A program made the position numbers and the translations under genes. Of a stretch of DNA of 64,000 bases, positions 1 to 8,249 are shown piece by piece (the stretch's first letter is position 1; every line of letters starts with the position of its first letter). This DNA comes from Erythrobacter fulvus (GTDB taxonomy: Bacteria > Pseudomonadota > Alphaproteobacteria > Sphingomonadales > Sphingomonadaceae). The notes beneath the pieces are model-generated. The model did no database searches. It was not told the DNA's origin and was given only the letters and a program-made list of their open reading frames with translations. The stretch spans positions 248,001-312,000 of the forward strand of contig NZ_JAQQXQ010000002.1 of the NCBI RefSeq assembly GCF_028595285.1, read 5' to 3'.

Positions 1-372
1 CTTCTTTCTGCCCTTCAGCGCGCATTCCCAGATGACGGCCTGTCGCCACCCTGCCATCTCGAGAGCAACAGCTGCCTTGGCGTCCCGCGCGGCATTGGCA
101 TTGAGCTTTTCCCGCCAGAATTCTGTCCGGCTTTCAGGCCGGCGGAACAGATCGCACTCATGCCGGTGCCAGAAGCAGCCACGGACCAAAACGACCGCCC
201 GGTATCGGGGCAGCACGACATCCGGCTTACCCGGGAGGTCGCGAACATTGAGGCGGTAGCGCAGGCCTGCCGCATGCAGGGCCTTGCGGATCATCAGTTC
301 GGGCTTTGTGTCCCGCGCCTTCACCGCCGCCATATTGCGGCTGCGCGTGGCCGGATCGTGGACGTCAGTCAC
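1..372 (-). CDS. vsr: Very short patch repair endonuclease (Vsr), 3' end cut by window edge
   Basis: Vsr nicks next to T:G mismatches made when 5-methylcytosine deaminates, and so repairs damage caused by the neighbouring methyltransferase. The 124 codons visible start at a GTG and show RSRNMAAVKARDTKPEL, then LPGKPDVVL, which holds the metal-binding Asp, then VRGCFWHRHECD with the conserved Cys and His residues of the family's zinc/active site. The C-terminal end lies beyond position 1. It starts only 3 bp after the methyltransferase stop codon, so the two are almost certainly co-transcribed, as in other Dcm-Vsr pairs. Identification is from family motifs. The start could instead be the internal Met of NMAAVK. 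Confidence 0.93.
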   Translation of the reverse strand, partial: MTDVHDPATRSRNMAAVKARDTKPELMIRKALHAAGLRYRLNVRDLPGKPDVVLPRYRAVVLVRGCFWHRHECDLFRRPESRTEFWREKLNANAARDAKAAVALEMAGWRQAVIWECALKGRKK

Positions 373-375
373 ACG

Positions 376-1596
376 TCAGGCAGCCCGGCGCTGCCCTGCC
401 GGTTCCACCAGAGCCTGAATGTGCGGCTGCATGACCTTTGCCACTGCCTCAAAAACCGGAACGGCAACCGAGTTGCCGAACTGCTTGTAGGCCTGCGTAT
501 CCGACACCGGGATCCGGAAGTCATCGCCATAGCCCATCAGCCGTGCGCATTCGCGCGGGGTCAGGCGGCGCGGATTGGAGTGCTTGCCCTGACTGACCAG
601 AATCTCCGAACCGTCTTTGTAGTAGCGCGCCGACAGTGTCCGGGCGACATCGTCAGGCGTCACCAGCCCGAACCCAAAGCCGTTGCCAGCGGCCTTATGC
701 TTATCGGCATAGCCCTGAAGATACTGCCAGAGCTTGTCGGTCAGGGTATACTTTCCGTTGACCCTGCCATCCGGACCGAGCGTGTATGGAGGTTCGGCCC
801 TTTCCGAGCCATCGCCCGGATGCAGAATGCTGCCGAGCCGCACGCTGCCCTTCGGCGGCAGCTTCAGATCGTCCCAGCTGAAGGGCACGTTCTCGCGGAA
901 ACCAACGATCACGATCCGCTCGCGGTGCTGCGGGACGAAGTGCTGCGCATCGATCACCTTGTGCCAGATCGTATAGCCGAGCTCTTCGGTCAACGTCTTG
1001 AGGATCACCGCGAAGGTGCGGCCCTTGTCATGGCTGGTCAGGTTCTTGACGTTTTCGAGCAGGAAGGCCGCAGGCCGCTTCGCTTTGATGATCCGGGCGA
1101 CATCAAAGAATAGCGTGCCCTGCGTTTCATCAAGGAAGCCATGCTGGCGACCGAGCGAGTTCTTCTTCGAGACACCCGCGATCGAGAAAGGCTGACAGGG
1201 GAAGCCCGCCAGCAGAACGTCATGGTCCGGGATTGCGTCAGTAGGAATCTGTGTGATGTCACCGTGCGGGGGGTGATTGTCGCGGAAATTGGCGGTGTAG
1301 GTTTCCTGCGCAAATTTGTTCCACTCCGACGTGAACACACAGTGCCCGCCGATGGCGTCGAAGCCTTTCCGAATACCTCCGATCCCGGCGAACAAGTCGA
1401 TGAAGTTGAAGCCTGTGCCGACCGCAGCTGGCCCGGTTCCGGCCATCGATGCGAGCACCTGCACCGCTGCCTCTCTTGGCTTACCAACACCGGCCTCCCA
1501 GCGCTGCAGTTGCCGGACACTGTAACCAGTGCGACCAGCGGCCTCTTCCAGCGAAAGACCAGCGCGGACTCGGAGAGCGGCAAATTCGTTGAGCAT
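376..1596 (-). CDS. DNA (cytosine-5) methyltransferase with N-terminal helix-turn-helix
   Basis: Transfers a methyl group from S-adenosylmethionine to C5 of cytosine in a short DNA target. The 406-residue protein begins with an XRE-type helix-turn-helix (about residues 4-55, [13 protein letters not shown]). The catalytic domain follows: motif [14 protein letters not shown], motif IV with the catalytic Cys GFPCQPFS, motif VI LLENVKN, motif [15 protein letters not shown] and motifs [12 protein letters not shown] and QFGNSVAVP. The overall order matches Dcm-type enzymes paired with Vsr. Target specificity (for example CCWGG) cannot be read. The HTH and the perfect palindrome about 20 bp upstream suggest self-repression. 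No restriction endonuclease is visible, so it may be an orphan or its partner may lie left of the window. Confidence 0.93.
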   Translation of the reverse strand: MLNEFAALRVRAGLSLEEAAGRTGYSVRQLQRWEAGVGKPREAAVQVLASMAGTGPAAVGTGFNFIDLFAGIGGIRKGFDAIGGHCVFTSEWNKFAQETYTANFRDNHPPHGDITQIPTDAIPDHDVLLAGFPCQPFSIAGVSKKNSLGRQHGFLDETQGTLFFDVARIIKAKRPAAFLLENVKNLTSHDKGRTFAVILKTLTEELGYTIWHKVIDAQHFVPQHRERIVIVGFRENVPFSWDDLKLPPKGSVRLGSILHPGDGSERAEPPYTLGPDGRVNGKYTLTDKLWQYLQGYADKHKAAGNGFGFGLVTPDDVARTLSARYYKDGSEILVSQGKHSNPRRLTPRECARLMGYGDDFRIPVSDTQAYKQFGNSVAVPVFEAVAKVMQPHIQALVEPAGQRRAA

Positions 1597-1616
1597 ATAA
1601 CCTCTGGGACGTTTCG

Positions 1617-1629
1617 CGACACAGTGTCG
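1617..1629. promoter_or_regulatory. Perfect palindrome (operator candidate) upstream of the methyltransferase
   Basis: CGACAC-A-GTGTCG forms a perfect 6+1+6 palindrome ending 20 bp before the methyltransferase start codon. Because that protein begins with an XRE-type helix-turn-helix, this is a good place for autoregulation. That is an inference from position and symmetry only. Confidence 0.5.
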
Positions 1630-1671
1630 GAATCGCGGTCGTCTGGCAAGCGTTCGACGGAAATGCGTTCG

Positions 1672-1714
1672 CCAATTGTTCTACCTTCTCGTCGGTGGAG
1701 CTTGGGACAATTGG
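1672..1714. repeat. Inverted repeat CCAATTGT/ACAATTGG
   Basis: Two perfect 8-bp arms (1672-1679 and 1707-1714) are separated by 27 bp in the region upstream of the methyltransferase. It may be a second regulatory site or a stem. The rest of 1630-2102 holds no gene I can support: the short open frames at 1832-2044 and 2056-2265 have no family motif and no convincing ribosome-binding site. Confidence 0.35.
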
Positions 1715-2102
1715 AGAGTCAACGACCCGGAGTCACTCGACCTCAGCGGCAGGGTGATCGGCGGTCAGATGATGTAGATTATCTGTCGCCGTGGCATTCT
1801 GCTCTGCGATGTCCCCGCCCGTTCCGAGGCATTGAAGATTCGCCGAGGCATCACAGGATTGGCCAGCATCGCCTTCACCCGGTTCTCCAACCTCTTTGAT
1901 GCAGGTCAGCGCCAGATGAATGCAACTGTCGTGTCGCGCTTTGCCGGCATACCCCTATGTGTGCCTGAACATGCGTCGCCGCCCGAACGGACCGTCAACT
2001 GGCCGCTTCACTTGGCCGCTTCCCCCCTAAGCCCATCGAATTAGCCGGCTCGTGATCATCGGCAGGTCGTCTGATCAGCCAGCGACCGCTCTGCTGATCG
2101 AT

Positions 2103-2148
2103 GTTGCGTAGCGCAACGTGCAGTGGGGTGACTCAGAATAAATCCTGG
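2103..2148 (+). other. Candidate oriT: hairpin plus nic-like ATCCTG
   Basis: A 6+3+6 hairpin (GTTGCG-TAG-CGCAAC, 2103-2117) is followed by AAATCCTGG at 2141-2148. This resembles the YATCCTG/Y nick consensus of IncP/MOBP transfer origins. From about 2160 to 2480 the DNA becomes AT-rich, with a repeated GAGGATTTCT (2280-2289 and 2317-2326), and then the TraK-like gene begins. In RP4 the TraK-binding region has the same order: nic, AT-rich DNA, traK. Function is inferred. The competing site is at 5165-5212. Confidence 0.4.
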
Positions 2149-2445
2149 ACAGCGAGTGAATAAATGATGCGCCTCTATTACGTGCCCTTGGAAACGATTA
2201 CACGTAGGCAAAATAATCATAATATCAGCTCCTGAACCACGCGCTTCATGTCCATTTGATGCCAATACGATATCGAAAAGAGGATTTCTTGGAACATTTC
2301 CGCATATGCAACTATCGAGGATTTCTGCGGGTTTCAGGGGTATTGAGACAGAAATTGCTTACAAATTTTTCATAAATTTCTCGATCCACGCAAAATTCCT
2401 GTTGAAGCAGCATTCATTTCTCACATATCCTTTATGCAGACAGTA

Positions 2446-2457
2446 ATCATCGATGAT
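2446..2457. promoter_or_regulatory. 12-bp perfect palindrome upstream of TraK-like gene
   Basis: ATCATCGATGAT (2446-2457) sits inside a longer imperfect symmetry bounded by CAGT and ACTG (2441-2465), about 32 bp before the start at 2490. It is a likely operator or protein-binding site for the transfer genes. Confidence 0.4.
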
Positions 2458-2489
2458 GATTGACTGTATTAAATTGAAGGATAGTGATC

Positions 2490-3077
2490 ATGGAAGTTCC
2501 AGACGAACTCAAGGCAGACTCCGGTATCAAAAGTCATGTTCGTGATGCGATTCGTCCGCATCTCGACTTCATCGCTGAATGCAAATCTAAAGGCATTTCC
2601 GAAGCTGCTATCTATCGGCACCTGCTCAAGAAGGGATACAGCGTCGGATCGCGGAGCGGCTTTGGAGCAGCTCTCAAGTTTCTTCTCAAGGAACAACAGG
2701 AAAAGGGCACCGACAGGGTGCCTGACAGTCGGCTTGCGCCATCGGCGGGTTCTGCGTCGCCTCATCCGCAGGCCGCTGTGCCATCAGCCGAAGCTCGGGG
2801 CGCGAACCGTCCTGAGCATGCAGCGTCTTCAGTGACGAACAGGTTCGCCGATGAAATCACCACTTCGGGTGCCAGTGGGTGCGCTGACAGTCCGCGGTCC
2901 GCGTCTGAACTCGAAGCCGAGGTTGTAGCGCACCGGACTGAGGGTGCCGTCGGCGGGGAGAATGCGCCGCACCGCGAAAAGCCGCCCCGGACTTCTGAGC
3001 GCGAAAACCATGATGGGCCTATCAGATCAGAGCCATCCAGTGATGCGGCTCACAGCAAGTCTTGGAGGGTGGAATGA
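2490..3077 (+). CDS. TraK-like putative oriT-binding protein
   Basis: Small protein of 195 residues, likely a DNA-binding accessory of the conjugation machinery. The N-terminal 75 residues are compact and predicted helical, with ISEAAIYRHLLKKGYSVGSR and GFGAALKFLLKEQ. This layout resembles the IncP TraK helix pattern in which a GY..KTIWEHL-type segment precedes a YETF-type helix. The remaining 120 residues are rich in Pro, Ala, Ser, Arg and Glu and look disordered. ATG 2490 is preferred over GTG 2484 because GAAGG lies about 10 bp upstream of it. Its stop overlaps the start of the next gene by 4 bp (ATGA), so the two are translationally coupled. The family call rests on context and weak pattern similarity only. 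Confidence 0.55.
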   Translation: MEVPDELKADSGIKSHVRDAIRPHLDFIAECKSKGISEAAIYRHLLKKGYSVGSRSGFGAALKFLLKEQQEKGTDRVPDSRLAPSAGSASPHPQAAVPSAEARGANRPEHAASSVTNRFADEITTSGASGCADSPRSASELEAEVVAHRTEGAVGGENAPHREKPPRTSERENHDGPIRSEPSSDAAHSKSWRVE

Positions 3078-3865
3078 CCCCTACTATCCAAACCGCTCCG
3101 CTCCTCGTCTGCGCGATGGCCGACCGAGCCGGCCAGGGATGTTCAACTATCACGGCGATGGCTGCCAGTGCCGGCTCTATCGGGCACGGACCGATCCTCG
3201 TTGGTTCTGTCGGACAGGATCCATATGCTCCTCCGCTTAGGGGCGCCAAGGAGGTGGTCATCCCATCGGAAGTCGAGCCATCCGACGCCGCCTCTATCAT
3301 CAAAGCGTTTGCTGGTCGTCGGTGTTTCCTCGACGTCGCCAGTGGCGTCATGGACAGTGATGCCCCGGCCGCAAAAACAATGCGAGAGATCATGACCAAC
3401 GCCGATGCCTGCGGCTATTGCGTGGTGGCATTGCTTCCTGCACGCTCGGACGATCCAGAAGCCATTCGAGCGGCGGTCGAACTCGGTAAGAGTCTTCCTG
3501 ACGTCCAGAAGATTGTCGTCCGCAACGACATAACCGGCACTCACTCCCGCTCATTTGCTCCGTCTCCGTATCCCTGCGTCGACGTTGCTTACCTTGGCGC
3601 CGGCTTCATCGACTTGGCTTGGGCCTCCGACAACTGGTTCTTCCTGAACCTTCAGGGCCCTGGGTCGGGCGTGGCCCAACTCTGCCTCCTCGCCTGGATG
3701 AGAAGGTTGACCAATCAGCTGGCTTCCTACGGCCTGTTCGCGGATATCAATGACGCTCTCAGCCCTATCGATCGCTTCGACGACGGTGGGTATGACCATC
3801 GCCGGATCAAGAGCATCGAAGATACCACTGACGAAGCTCTAAGGCGCATGGCGATCTCTTTTTGA
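3074..3865 (+). CDS. TraL/StbB-like ParA-family protein with degenerate Walker A
   Basis: 263-residue protein with the fold pattern of MinD/ParA-like proteins of conjugation operons (TraL of IncP, StbB of R388). The N-terminal strand-loop LLVCAMADRAGQGCSTITA stands where KGGxGKST should be, and both lysines are missing. The second strand CFLDVASGVMDS occupies the Walker B position. Later strands CVVALLPARSDDP and KIVVRNDI fit the Rossmann-like core. The start at ATG 3074 has GGAGG 6 bp upstream and overlaps the upstream stop codon. Loss of the Walker A lysines suggests it binds no nucleotide in the standard way and may act as a scaffold near oriT. The family name is inferred from neighbours and fold pattern. 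Confidence 0.55.
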   Translation: MTPTIQTAPLLVCAMADRAGQGCSTITAMAASAGSIGHGPILVGSVGQDPYAPPLRGAKEVVIPSEVEPSDAASIIKAFAGRRCFLDVASGVMDSDAPAAKTMREIMTNADACGYCVVALLPARSDDPEAIRAAVELGKSLPDVQKIVVRNDITGTHSRSFAPSPYPCVDVAYLGAGFIDLAWASDNWFFLNLQGPGSGVAQLCLLAWMRRLTNQLASYGLFADINDALSPIDRFDDGGYDHRRIKSIEDTTDEALRRMAISF

Positions 3866-3871
3866 GCGCGT

Positions 3872-3910
3872 AAGGCCCAGCCTGCATCATGGCGCTACAG
3901 GCTGGGCCTT
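3872..3910 (+). terminator. Strong hairpin, probable terminator of the TraK/TraL-like operon
   Basis: A perfect 13-bp inverted repeat (AAGGCCCAGCCTG at 3872-3884, CAGGCTGGGCCTT at 3898-3910) with a 13-nt loop begins 7 bp after the stop codon. Only a weak T-rich stretch follows, but position and stem length fit an intrinsic terminator. Confidence 0.8.
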
Positions 3911-3993
3911 CCGCTTTCGCGGCATTATATAGCAAGTGCACCATGGTGAGGACGTTAGTCGCCCTCGTGATGGCTGGCGTCATCGTTTGTGGG

Positions 3994-4887
3994 CTAGTCA
4001 GCGTCGTTGTGGAATGGCGCGAGACTCCACAAGACGTTGGCTGTCAGCACCCCTCCATTGGGCGGCTCTTGTGGCAAAGCACTCTCCAACTGGAAACAAA
4101 ACCGGGTGCGCCGTTCGAAGCCAAAGATGTCATGGTAAACGACTATTCCATAGGCATAAAGTCTCTTTAGCCCATCACGCAGTCGAATAAGGTCAGACTC
4201 CGAAACGTCAGACGAACTGTAAAAGGCCGCATTGACCTCGCCGCCGTTTGGAACGACATATGGTGTTGGCATCCCGATGCGCGGCGGTTCCCGTTGGTTG
4301 CCAAAGTGAGCTTCCGCTTCGTCTGGCGTGAACGCCACAATATTCCCCATATGGACACACTCATAAGCTGGCGTCTGCCCTCCGTTCTTTACTGCTGTGT
4401 TGACTTCGAAACGCCTGCCATCGGAGGTCTCGCGAGACGCAAACGAGCTCAATTCGATGGGTCCGAAGTAGAGATATGCGCGTAAAGCGCGCTCGTTGCT
4501 TTCTCTGCTTTGTTTAAGATCCTTCAAAATTGCCAGCAGAGCGCCGCCCGCCAGAAGCGTCTGAATTACGACCGCCCAGAACATCCAGTAAGCAAAAACC
4601 GCCATGGATTCTTGGGCGGCGAGCTCGCGCTGCTCGCGTTCATCGTTATTACGGGGCTTGGGTTTGGCTATTAGGCTCTCCGCGAGAGCGTCGATGCCCC
4701 GAACGTCAGCAAGACCATTTCGTGGGCTTTCGGCTGGATATGTCTGACCGCTATTGGGGCCTACGGACTGATAATGGCGCTTCTCGGGAGCGTAGACTGA
4801 GCCGTAGAACGCGCCAGCCCCGGTGGCGACCAGCAGTGCAGCTATCCCTGCAAATGCAGCGAGCACACCTCGATTTCCGTCAGACAT
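3994..4887 (-). CDS. Membrane protein of unknown function
   Basis: 297 residues. Two hydrophobic segments are clear: LAAFAGIAALLVATGAGAF near residues 9-28 and YWMFWAVVIQTLLAGGALLA near 99-120. A charged loop lies between them, and a soluble C-terminal half follows that looks beta-rich (RAYLYFGPIELSSF, VNTAVKNGGQTPAYECVHMG). I recognise no catalytic motif. Proteins of this layout, two membrane segments plus an immunoglobulin-like tail, are common as orphans on proteobacterial mobile elements. It reads against the flanking transfer genes. Start at ATG 4887 without a strong ribosome-binding site. Confidence 0.6.
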   Translation of the reverse strand: MSDGNRGVLAAFAGIAALLVATGAGAFYGSVYAPEKRHYQSVGPNSGQTYPAESPRNGLADVRGIDALAESLIAKPKPRNNDEREQRELAAQESMAVFAYWMFWAVVIQTLLAGGALLAILKDLKQSRESNERALRAYLYFGPIELSSFASRETSDGRRFEVNTAVKNGGQTPAYECVHMGNIVAFTPDEAEAHFGNQREPPRIGMPTPYVVPNGGEVNAAFYSSSDVSESDLIRLRDGLKRLYAYGIVVYHDIFGFERRTRFCFQLESALPQEPPNGGVLTANVLWSLAPFHNDAD

Positions 4888-5375
4888 TGAGCAAAGAACA
4901 CCGTTCTGGATTTACCGCGGCTAATCTTCTTCCTGATATGGGTATCAGAGTCCACAACCCCTGATCGGCACGCAGGCCGACTAACTAGGCATAGCTGATG
5001 TTGCGGCGCTTCAATTCGGCCTTGAGCATGTCATGCACGAACGGTGTCCGACTATTCTGTATACACCAACCATGCCGCACATGGGGCCAGCTTGAAGCAG
5101 TTGTTGATCGATGGTGCGAACAATATTTAGCCAGTGAAGAAAAAGTGTTTTGAGGCGCAATACCGCTAACTTGGGTTCCAAGTTAGCTTGCGACACTGCG
5201 GTGCATTCCTGAACTTATATTGATCGAATAGCATCGATAAAATCTAAGCGATATTCCATAGGATAGGTCGAGGGATTGGAATGAAAAAGGCGTAGGAAAA
5301 TAAATTCACAATTCCTTTCCTTATTACTTCCGATTGGCCGTTCCTCCATACTATAATGTGCATGGAGATACGCCC
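4888..5375. other. Intergenic region upstream of the relaxase
   Basis: About 490 bp without a supported gene. It is more AT-rich than its surroundings and holds the hairpin and nic-like site listed at 5165-5212. The promoter for the relaxase operon must lie here, but I cannot assign -35 and -10 boxes with confidence. Confidence 0.5.
5165..5212 (+). other. Candidate oriT: 10-bp hairpin plus ATTCCTG
   Basis: A perfect 10-bp inverted repeat with a 3-nt loop (GCTAACTTGG-GTT-CCAAGTTAGC, 5165-5187) is followed 17 bp later by GCATTCCTGAAC (5203-5214), one base away from the ATCCTG nick core of MOBP systems. It lies about 165 bp upstream of the relaxase start, a usual place for oriT. The competing candidate is at 2103-2148. 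Confidence 0.45.
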
Positions 5376-7958
5376 ATGCCAACCAATGCCCAAATGGAGA
5401 GAGCCGACGAACTCGCGGCGACCCGCACCAGGATCAAGCTGATCCAGGAGGGATTGCTCGAGCCCATCGATGGCAAGAGCAAGACCCTGCACCCCATGCG
5501 CTTCCGGACACGGAGCTGGGGTGACAGCGGGCAGCACGGTGGCGGCGTTCCCGATTATGGCATCGCTGCCACCCGCCAGATCCGGCATCGGACACCCAGC
5601 GGCGTCACTTCTTTTCACTTCGCGCATTCCGCAGTGACCAAGGTCACCTATCGCACATTGGTCGAAGGAAAGCCGCACATGCCGGGGGCTGCGGCCGCCC
5701 ATGGCCGCTATCTCGAGCGCGAAAGCGCAGTCGCCGATCTTATCACAGAGCAACAGGGGCAGGGCACCGAACGCGCGGCCGATGTGGACTCCTCTCCCGA
5801 TCCCGAAGGCATTTCCCCCACAAGCGCCAGCGCAGTTCAGCGTGGTGCGCCTATCCCCACGCAAATGGAGAACGACCATGTCACTGCCACCTCACCTTTC
5901 GACGCCTCCGACATCCAAACCATGGTGGAAGACCTCGGAACATCTGAGCCCCACCTTGGCAGCGTTGATGGAGAAGGATCCCTCGAAGACCCCGGACCCG
6001 ATGCCGATCTGTTCCTGCTGTCCGGCCGCGATCTGGTATGTGATCGAGGGGCAAGCGAGCGTCTTCTGCTCAGCCCTGAGGATGTATCCCTGGCGGCCGG
6101 GCCGGGATCTGAGCGACTGCGATGCCCGTCGAATGGCGATCAGGAAGCTCGAGGCAAAAAGGTAGAGGATGAGGATCTGACGCTTGGTGCGGCGTTCGAT
6201 CGCTACCTCACTCGGCCCTCAGCATTGGCAATACAGCCTGACCATTCGCGCGCGCTCATCACCAACATCGATGAGGATGACAAAGAGCGTGCCGGGTTCT
6301 GGGGACAGGTTGAGGAATACGAGCGCACCCCGAGCCCGGATACGATCGCGTTCCGCTATTGCGACTATCGCCCCTTCTGGGACGCGGTCTTGCTACAGTC
6401 GGACTGCCCGAAGGAGATTCGGGAAAAGATCGAGGGGCCACATCGGGACTCGGATAAGCCCATCGAAATCAAACACGGCACCAAGGTGCAGGCTTTCCTG
6501 CGCCGGCAACCGGGCTGGGTCAAACCCGGCCCGAAGAAGAGGAAGGCCAAGAAGGCGAAGACGCAAGAGCAGCCGGTAGATGTGGCAGAGGAGCCGCCGC
6601 CGATCGCAGAGGTCACGATCGGTCGGGGCGGCCGGACGCAATATCGGATCAATGGCGAATTGCCCGCCGAGCTCACTCCCAGTCAGAATTTTGCCCTCCT
6701 TCAGGACTTCGCCCGTGAGTTCGAGAGACGTGAGCTACCCTTTCTTGCAGTGATGCACGCCCCCGACCACCACAACCATGACCGAAACTGGCACTTCCAC
6801 TTGGCTTACTACGATCGACCTGTCCGGCGAATCACCGAGGCGGATATCGAACGGCTCGCGGCGAGGGGTTTCGATGTATCCCAGCTCTCGCCAGGCCAAT
6901 GGGACTTTACCGTCGAACTCAAGGTTCCACGTCGGACCGACAAGCGCACGACCTTCCCCCTGCGCCAGAACAAGGTAGCGGAGGTTTCACGTTCCAGAGC
7001 ATGGCCGAAGACCTTGAGGGTCGCTCTTGCCAAGGTCACCAACCGCCACCTCTCCGCCGCAGGGATCGCGCGGCGGGTTAGCCCTGAAACCTTTGAGGAC
7101 CTCGGCATCCCAGCCGATCCGCACGAGCACCTCTCCACCACCGCTAACGCGATGGAGACCAGAGGCGTTGCAACAGCTGCAGGGATCAGAAACGAAAACA
7201 AGCAGTGGGCGGCCATCCTGGCGCAGGCAGAGGCACGTTATCGGGCCGAGCTTGAAGCAGCCGAGACGCGCATTACCCAAACATTGTCCGGACAGTCCCT
7301 GGGCAATGGCGACGGCTTGGCCAAACATAAGGAGCTGCGTGTGCAGCTGGAGCAGGCTGCAAAGCTTCGGCGGGATGCCTTCCTCCTCGAGCAGGAATTG
7401 GAGCGTGCCCGATCGCGCGCGGTCATGGTGCGCGAGCGCAACCTCAAGCTGCTCAAGGCCGGCGAGGCCGATCCCAAGACGACCACTGCCAAGCGCATGG
7501 CCGAACATCGCTCGCTCGTCGCTAGCGCAACCCGCTATCTGATCTCGCTCGAGGAAGAGCTGGCCGATGTCACTATGCTGGCCGCCCGCTGGCGAGCCAG
7601 TGCCCGACGCTGCGATGCACGTGCTGCCGAGATCGAGAGTGAACTGAAGATGCCAAATGAACAGTCGGCGGATACCGGTAAGGCATTGTCAGGCCGCGAG
7701 CAGATCATTGATCGTATCGCAGCAGCGGTCATGCAGGCTCCGCCCAGTGACCAGTCATTGCCTGACCACCCACTGTCTCGCGCCGAGCAGGATCGTGCCA
7801 TCCAGCGCAGGATCGACGAGATCAAGGAGGAGGTCCGGAAGGAGAATGAGATGAAGCGGGCGGCGCCGAATCAGGCAGTAGAGCAGGGTCCGGATAGCGA
7901 GCAGAGCCGGCGCCAATCGCCGCAAATGCCCCATCCCGGGCTTGGGCGCGGTTGGTGA
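5376..7958 (+). CDS. MOBP-type relaxase (MobA/VirD2-like)
   Basis: Relaxase that would nick one strand at oriT and pilot it into the recipient cell. About 860 residues. Near residue 110, GAAAAHGRYLERE resembles motif I of MOBP enzymes, where the Tyr becomes linked to DNA (compare AHLRYIQRDG). Near residue 460, HNHDRNWHFHL gives the His-rich motif III that binds metal. About 350 residues separate the two, far more than usual, and this spacer contains a second gene in another frame. The C-terminal half is long, helical and charged. ATG 5376 is chosen because GGAGAT lies 7 bp upstream; TTG 5334 has no such site. The motif assignments are by eye. Confidence 0.8.
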   Translation: MPTNAQMERADELAATRTRIKLIQEGLLEPIDGKSKTLHPMRFRTRSWGDSGQHGGGVPDYGIAATRQIRHRTPSGVTSFHFAHSAVTKVTYRTLVEGKPHMPGAAAAHGRYLERESAVADLITEQQGQGTERAADVDSSPDPEGISPTSASAVQRGAPIPTQMENDHVTATSPFDASDIQTMVEDLGTSEPHLGSVDGEGSLEDPGPDADLFLLSGRDLVCDRGASERLLLSPEDVSLAAGPGSERLRCPSNGDQEARGKKVEDEDLTLGAAFDRYLTRPSALAIQPDHSRALITNIDEDDKERAGFWGQVEEYERTPSPDTIAFRYCDYRPFWDAVLLQSDCPKEIREKIEGPHRDSDKPIEIKHGTKVQAFLRRQPGWVKPGPKKRKAKKAKTQEQPVDVAEEPPPIAEVTIGRGGRTQYRINGELPAELTPSQNFALLQDFAREFERRELPFLAVMHAPDHHNHDRNWHFHLAYYDRPVRRITEADIERLAARGFDVSQLSPGQWDFTVELKVPRRTDKRTTFPLRQNKVAEVSRSRAWPKTLRVALAKVTNRHLSAAGIARRVSPETFEDLGIPADPHEHLSTTANAMETRGVATAAGIRNENKQWAAILAQAEARYRAELEAAETRITQTLSGQSLGNGDGLAKHKELRVQLEQAAKLRRDAFLLEQELERARSRAVMVRERNLKLLKAGEADPKTTTAKRMAEHRSLVASATRYLISLEEELADVTMLAARWRASARRCDARAAEIESELKMPNEQSADTGKALSGREQIIDRIAAAVMQAPPSDQSLPDHPLSRAEQDRAIQRRIDEIKEEVRKENEMKRAAPNQAVEQGPDSEQSRRQSPQMPHPGLGRGW
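5878..6165 (+). CDS. Small Cys-rich protein encoded in the +1 frame inside the relaxase gene
   Basis: 95-residue reading frame wholly inside the relaxase gene in a different frame. It has its own GGAG ribosome-binding site (5867-5870) 7 bp before its ATG. Codon third positions are mostly G or C in this frame, while the relaxase frame loses that bias over the same stretch, so selection seems to act on the small protein. The C-terminal part carries a pattern resembling small metal-binding proteins: PICSCCPAAIWYV, then SVFCSAL, then DLSDCDARR, giving five cysteines. Similar small CxxCPAAxWY proteins occur, to my recollection, in alphaproteobacterial plasmid loci, but the function is unknown. It may fold as a zinc knuckle. 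Confidence 0.6.
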   Translation: MSLPPHLSTPPTSKPWWKTSEHLSPTLAALMEKDPSKTPDPMPICSCCPAAIWYVIEGQASVFCSALRMYPWRPGRDLSDCDARRMAIRKLEAKR

Positions 7959-8033
7959 TCTGGGCCGCCAACGGGGAGGCAGAGCGTCGGATCGATCTCG
8001 GATCTCTTCGCCCCTTGGCTATAGTCGGGGGGA

Positions 8034-8110
8034 CTCGCGATCCCGACAGCGGTATGGCGGCTTCGCCTGCCCTCTGGAAAAATGCTGCCCTTCAGGAATC
8101 GACCCCATTC
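8034..8110 (+). repeat. Dispersed intergenic repeat, copy A
   Basis: First of six related copies (A 8034, B 12691, F 13105, C 15006, D 15695, E 19150). Shared parts are GCGATCCC...AGCGG, GGCGGCTT, CTGGAAAAA and the ending AATCGACCCCATT. All lie between genes, with no open frame in common. The wider stretch 7959-8249 holds no supported gene. Confidence 0.6.
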
Positions 8111-8249
8111 AGGTCACTGGACCGAAAAGGATCACTGAAAGACGGGATCATTCGATGTTGGTGCAAATGCTGTCTTTCGACTTGGTCCTACTGACGCTTT
8201 TCGCCTCGATTTTCTGCAGACCTACTTTCTATCCTAATCTGTAGCGGCC

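Noticed and set aside
1832-2265. Two short open frames (plus 1832-2044, minus 2056-2265)
   Set aside because: No ribosome-binding site, no recognisable motif, and overlapping a likely oriT region.
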